NCBI GenBank assembly: GCA_025935735.1 | Contig: JAICUS010000283.1 | Coordinates: 1-7,494, forward strand | Direction: 5' to 3' | Origin: Solirubrobacteraceae bacterium | GTDB lineage: Bacteria; Actinomycetota; Thermoleophilia; Solirubrobacterales; Solirubrobacteraceae | Length of the DNA: 7,494 nt | Shown here: positions 4,798 through 7,494 of the stretch, in pieces | Layout: each line of letters starts with the position of its first letter | Position numbering within the stretch: the stretch's first letter is position 1 | Program-made: the position numbers and the translations under genes | Notes under the pieces: generated by a model | Databases searched by the model: none | What the model saw: the letters and a program-made list of their open reading frames with translations, nothing else | Told to the model about the DNA's origin: nothing

Positions 4798-7494
4798 ATG
4801 GCCGCCTCGGAAGCCGACGTCGCCGCGAAGCTGATCGAGCGCCTGCTCGCCGACCCGGCGTTCCGCGCCCGGTTCCGCCGCGACCCGGCCGGCGCGTGCC
4901 GCGAGGCCGGCCTGGAGGAGCTCGCCCAGGAGATGTCGCTCGGCGGCGGCAAGGCGATGTACACGCTCGACATGCGCGAGTCCAAGTCGAGCCTGGCGGG
5001 CGTGATGATGGCCGCCGCCATGGAGGGCGTGGGGATCTACGAGCTCACCGAGAACGTCCTCCCCCACCTCGAGGAGGTCCCCGGCCACATCGCCGACGTG
5101 CTCTCGCGCGTAGACCTCCCGGCGATCCACCACGGAGGCGGCGGCGCCGCCGCGCACGCCGGCGCCGCGGCACCCCCCGCGAACGGCGGCGGGGTAGGAG
5201 ACGCAGCCTCGTCCGTGCCGACTCCGCCGGCCGCCACGCCCGACCAGCACGCGGACGCCGCCGCCGGGTCGTCCTCCGCGGCCGACGGGTCATCTTCCGC
5301 CGCCGGCTCGTCGCCCGCCGCCGCGTCGTCATCTCCCCCCGCCGGGTCGGGCCCCGCGGCGTCGGCCTCCCCCGGCGCGTCGTCGTCCGCCTCCCCCGCG
5401 GAGTCGTCTTCGGGCGGCGGCTCCGGCGCCGCGGGCGGGTCGACCGCCGCCTCCGCCGGATCGTCAGCCTCCCCCTCGGGGGGATCGTCTTCGGGTGCCG
5501 CCGACGCCGCGACCGGCCGTCGCGGCGGGGGCTCGCGCGGCGGCGGCCATCACCCCCGTGGCCGGGGCGGGTCGCGCGGGGCCGCTCCGCCCGAGGTGTC
5601 CCGCGGCAAGTCTTCGGCGGCGAAGAAGGCGGCGAAGAAGATCGCGGAGTCGCTCTCCCCGCGGGCGGCGCACAAGCAGGCGGCGTCCGACGCGGCCGCG
5701 GCGCTCGACTCCCAGACGACGGGGCTGCCGGAGAGCTCGGACCTGCCGGCGGCGGGCGGCTCGGCCGATGCCGCCGCGCCGCCCACCCCGCCGGAGCTCG
5801 GCGGCACGCCGCCGCCGGCGGCGGCTGCTGCCGCGGCGGCCGGGGCGCCGCCGGCCGACACCACCGTGGTGCCGGGCGGCGGCGAGGCGACGCTGCCCGA
5901 CTCCGCGCACGCGAGCCTGCAGTCCACGGACGCGACGGCGCCGCCCGAGGCGGCTCACCATGCGGCCGCCGCCGTGGCCGACGCTCCGCAGGGCGGGGGT
6001 GCGCGGCACGCCATGGACCCGAGCCAGTTCGGCCAGGGCGGGACGGGCGGCCCGCCGGACGCCGAGGCCGTGGCGCTGCTGCACAACAAGAACGTGATCC
6101 TCGACGCGCAGGGGATCGCCGACATCCGGGGCGGGCGGATCGACCCGCGGGTGGTCGGCGTGCTCACGAAGCTCAGCCACGAGCACAAGCTCACGATCTC
6201 GTCGATCTCGTCGGACCACCCGCGGTTCACCACGGGCGGCTCGGTGTCCAACCACTACCTGGGCCGCGGCGTGGACATCGCCGCGATCGACGGCCACATC
6301 GTCGACGCCGGCAACCCGATCGCGCGCGAGGTGGCGAGCGAGCTCTCCTCCCTGGAGCCGGAGATCCGGCCGAACGAGATCGGCTCGCCGTGGGCGATCT
6401 CCGGGCCCGGCTACTTCACCGACGCCGCCCACCACAACCACCTGCACATCGGCTTCAAGCAGCCGATCGCGCCCGATTGGCGGCCCCCGGCCGACGTAGC
6501 CGCGCCGGGCGACACCGCAGCGACCGCCGGCGCGGGCGCGGGGAAGGCGGTCGCCGCGGCGTCCGGCGCTCCGCCGGCGACGAGCGCGGCAGCGGGCACG
6601 GCACCCGTCACCGCTCCGCCCGAGGCCGCCGTGGCGCCTCCGGCGGCCGCCGCCGCCACGCCGCCGCCCCCGGTCGCGACGCCGCCCGCCGCGGCTCCGC
6701 CGGCCGAGCCCGCCGGCCGCAGCTCCCAGGCGTTCCTGAAGGCGCTGGATCCGAAGTCGCAGGCGCCGGCGCACGGTCAGTCGCAGGCGTTCCTCAAGGC
6801 GGTCGATCCGCAGGCCGCGGCGGCGCAGCCGGCCACCGCGGCGCCGGGCGCCGCGCACCTCGACGCCGCCACGCCGGGCGCCACAGCCGAGGCGGCGGCG
6901 TCGTTTACGGATACGACCTATCCGGGGGACGATGCGTCGCAGGCGCAGATCGCGGCGTGGATGGCGGCCGAGGCGCAGAAGCGGGGGTTGCCGCCGCAGT
7001 TGCCGGTGATGGCGTCCTTGGTGGAGTCGGGGGTGAAGAACCTCAACTTCGGTGATCGTGACTCGGTCGGGTTTTTCCAGATGCGCGTGGGGACGTGGAA
7101 TCAGGGCGCCTATGCGGGGTTTCCCGATCATCCGGAGTTGCAGGTCAAGTGGTTTCTCGATCAGGCCGAGGCGGTCAAGGCGCAGCGGATCGCGCGGGGG
7201 GAGTCGGTCAGCGATCCGCATCAGTTCGGTGACTGGATCGCCGACATCGAGCGCCCGGCCGAGCAATACCGCGGCCGCTACCAACTGCGCCTCGACGAGG
7301 CCAACGGGCTGCTCGCCCAGGCGCACCCCGCCGCCGCGGCACCCGCCGCAGCGGGGGTGGCGCCGACGCCGGGCGCGGCGGCGGTGGCCGACGCCGCGGT
7401 CGCGCCCGCCGCCGCGGGCGGCGGGGCGAGTCCGCTGGGTGCGGCGGCGTTGCGGGTCGCGGAGACGCAGAAGGGTGTGCGCGAGATCGGGTCC
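4798..7494 (+). CDS. Modular peptidoglycan hydrolase with N-terminal leader-like domain (3' end outside window)
   Basis: The frame is open for 899 codons to the window edge with no stop. Residues 1-108 form a helical domain containing LLADPAFRARFRRDPAG...REAGL, like the 'FRxxLxxDPxxAxxxxG' motif of NHLP/Nif11-type leaders, then a small-residue helix (SSLAGVMMAAAMEGVG, 64-79). Residues about 109-420 are Ser/Ala/Pro/Gly-rich linker with an Arg/Gly-rich box (241-261) and a Lys-rich helix (271-281). Residues about 422-556 are an M15-like zinc peptidase-like domain: NHYLGRGVD gives H486 and D493, and HHNHLHIGF (545-553) gives further histidines. After another linker with two SQAFLKA repeats comes a lytic-transglycosylase-like domain (about 709-841) with likely catalytic E743 in SLVESG, then GDRDSVGFFQMR (752-763). 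Residues 882-899 (AALRVAETQKGVREIGS) look like the start of a CHAP/TIGR02594-type amidase. The expected substrate is peptidoglycan, outside the cytosol, yet there is no Sec or Tat signal. The only cysteine is C34 in the leader motif. Linkage to the PqqD-M50 protease suggests leader-dependent export or processing (inference). Alternatives are a polymorphic-toxin or injection-system effector. Confidence 0.9.
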   Translation, partial: MAASEADVAAKLIERLLADPAFRARFRRDPAGACREAGLEELAQEMSLGGGKAMYTLDMRESKSSLAGVMMAAAMEGVGIYELTENVLPHLEEVPGHIADVLSRVDLPAIHHGGGGAAAHAGAAAPPANGGGVGDAASSVPTPPAATPDQHADAAAGSSSAADGSSSAAGSSPAAASSSPPAGSGPAASASPGASSSASPAESSSGGGSGAAGGSTAASAGSSASPSGGSSSGAADAATGRRGGGSRGGGHHPRGRGGSRGAAPPEVSRGKSSAAKKAAKKIAESLSPRAAHKQAASDAAAALDSQTTGLPESSDLPAAGGSADAAAPPTPPELGGTPPPAAAAAAAAGAPPADTTVVPGGGEATLPDSAHASLQSTDATAPPEAAHHAAAAVADAPQGGGARHAMDPSQFGQGGTGGPPDAEAVALLHNKNVILDAQGIADIRGGRIDPRVVGVLTKLSHEHKLTISSISSDHPRFTTGGSVSNHYLGRGVDIAAIDGHIVDAGNPIAREVASELSSLEPEIRPNEIGSPWAISGPGYFTDAAHHNHLHIGFKQPIAPDWRPPADVAAPGDTAATAGAGAGKAVAAASGAPPATSAAAGTAPVTAPPEAAVAPPAAAAATPPPPVATPPAAAPPAEPAGRSSQAFLKALDPKSQAPAHGQSQAFLKAVDPQAAAAQPATAAPGAAHLDAATPGATAEAAASFTDTTYPGDDASQAQIAAWMAAEAQKRGLPPQLPVMASLVESGVKNLNFGDRDSVGFFQMRVGTWNQGAYAGFPDHPELQVKWFLDQAEAVKAQRIARGESVSDPHQFGDWIADIERPAEQYRGRYQLRLDEANGLLAQAHPAAAAPAAAGVAPTPGAAAVADAAVAPAAAGGGASPLGAAALRVAETQKGVREIGS
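6724..6813 (+). repeat. Tandem repeat encoding SQAFLKA(L/V)DP(K/Q)
   Basis: A 57-bp unit starting at 6724 is followed by a second, partial copy starting at 6781. The first 33 bases of the copies share 28 identical positions, giving SQAFLKALDPK (643-653) and SQAFLKAVDPQ (662-672). The motif is short and helix-like, in an otherwise disordered linker between the M15-like and transglycosylase-like domains. It may be a docking motif. Confidence 0.55.

Noticed and set aside
3395..4834. Forward open frame of 479 codons within the protease gene
   Set aside because: It is a shifted frame with Arg/Ala-rich translation and no motif, while the HExxH and NPFxxxDG motifs are in the other frame.
4896..7055. 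Forward open frame of 719 codons overlapping the hydrolase gene
   Set aside because: It is out of frame with the motif-bearing reading frame, has no ribosome-binding site at its start and has an Arg/Gly/Ala composition typical of a shifted GC-rich frame.
5464..7326. Long open frame on the minus strand (620 codons)
   Set aside because: It is opposite the hydrolase gene and very Arg-rich with no recognisable domain. The forward frame has clear catalytic motifs, so this is a shadow.
1..7494. CRISPR array, tRNA, rRNA, insertion sequence or attachment site
   Set aside because: No regularly spaced repeats with unique spacers, no tRNA-like cloverleaf or conserved rRNA segment, and no transposase or integrase motifs were seen in any frame.

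Overview
The window is extremely GC-rich, with coding third positions that are almost all G or C. Its domain content (PASTA repeats, FHA, PqqD-like plus M50 fusion, transglycosylase-like and amidase-like modules) points to a high-GC actinomycete, perhaps Thermoleophilia/Solirubrobacterales. The lineage is an inference from composition and remembered family distribution, not a database result.

Layout: all three genes are on the + strand. (1) At 55-2973 is a bitopic membrane protein. It has a proline-rich N-terminus, two NEW3/Ig-like beta-sandwich domains, a basic Pro/Gln-rich juxtamembrane stretch, one membrane helix, three PASTA domains and a TolB/WD40-like beta-propeller. Its frame is open to the window edge, so the true start may lie outside. 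(2) A 164-bp gap at 2974-3137 holds a small hairpin, three copies of the 9-mer GCCAGGCGG (one inverted) and a GC palindrome. (3) At 3138-4796 is a zinc-ribbon / FHA / PqqD-like (RRE-type) / M50 intramembrane zinc metalloprotease fusion. (4) At 4798-7494 (3' end outside the window), 1 bp after the protease stop, is a large modular protein of at least 899 residues. It begins with a leader-like helical domain, continues through long Ser/Ala/Pro/Gly linkers, and carries an M15-like D,D-peptidase-like domain, a lytic-transglycosylase-like domain and the beginning of a third domain that resembles CHAP/TIGR02594-type amidases.

Working model (inference): the third gene encodes a cell-wall hydrolase that has no Sec/Tat signal. 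Instead it starts with a domain carrying a motif like the leaders of NHLP/Nif11-type ribosomal peptides. The gene upstream, apparently translationally coupled, encodes a membrane protease with a PqqD-like fold, which in RiPP systems binds leader peptides, plus a phosphothreonine-reading FHA domain. The first gene has extracytoplasmic PASTA repeats, suited to binding peptidoglycan, and cytosolic Ig-like domains. Together they look like a phospho-regulated system for recognising, processing or exporting a multi-enzyme peptidoglycan hydrolase through a leader domain. I know of no characterised system with this combination, and this is the most interesting feature of the window.

The long open frames on the opposite strand and in the other forward frames are shadows caused by GC-biased codon use.
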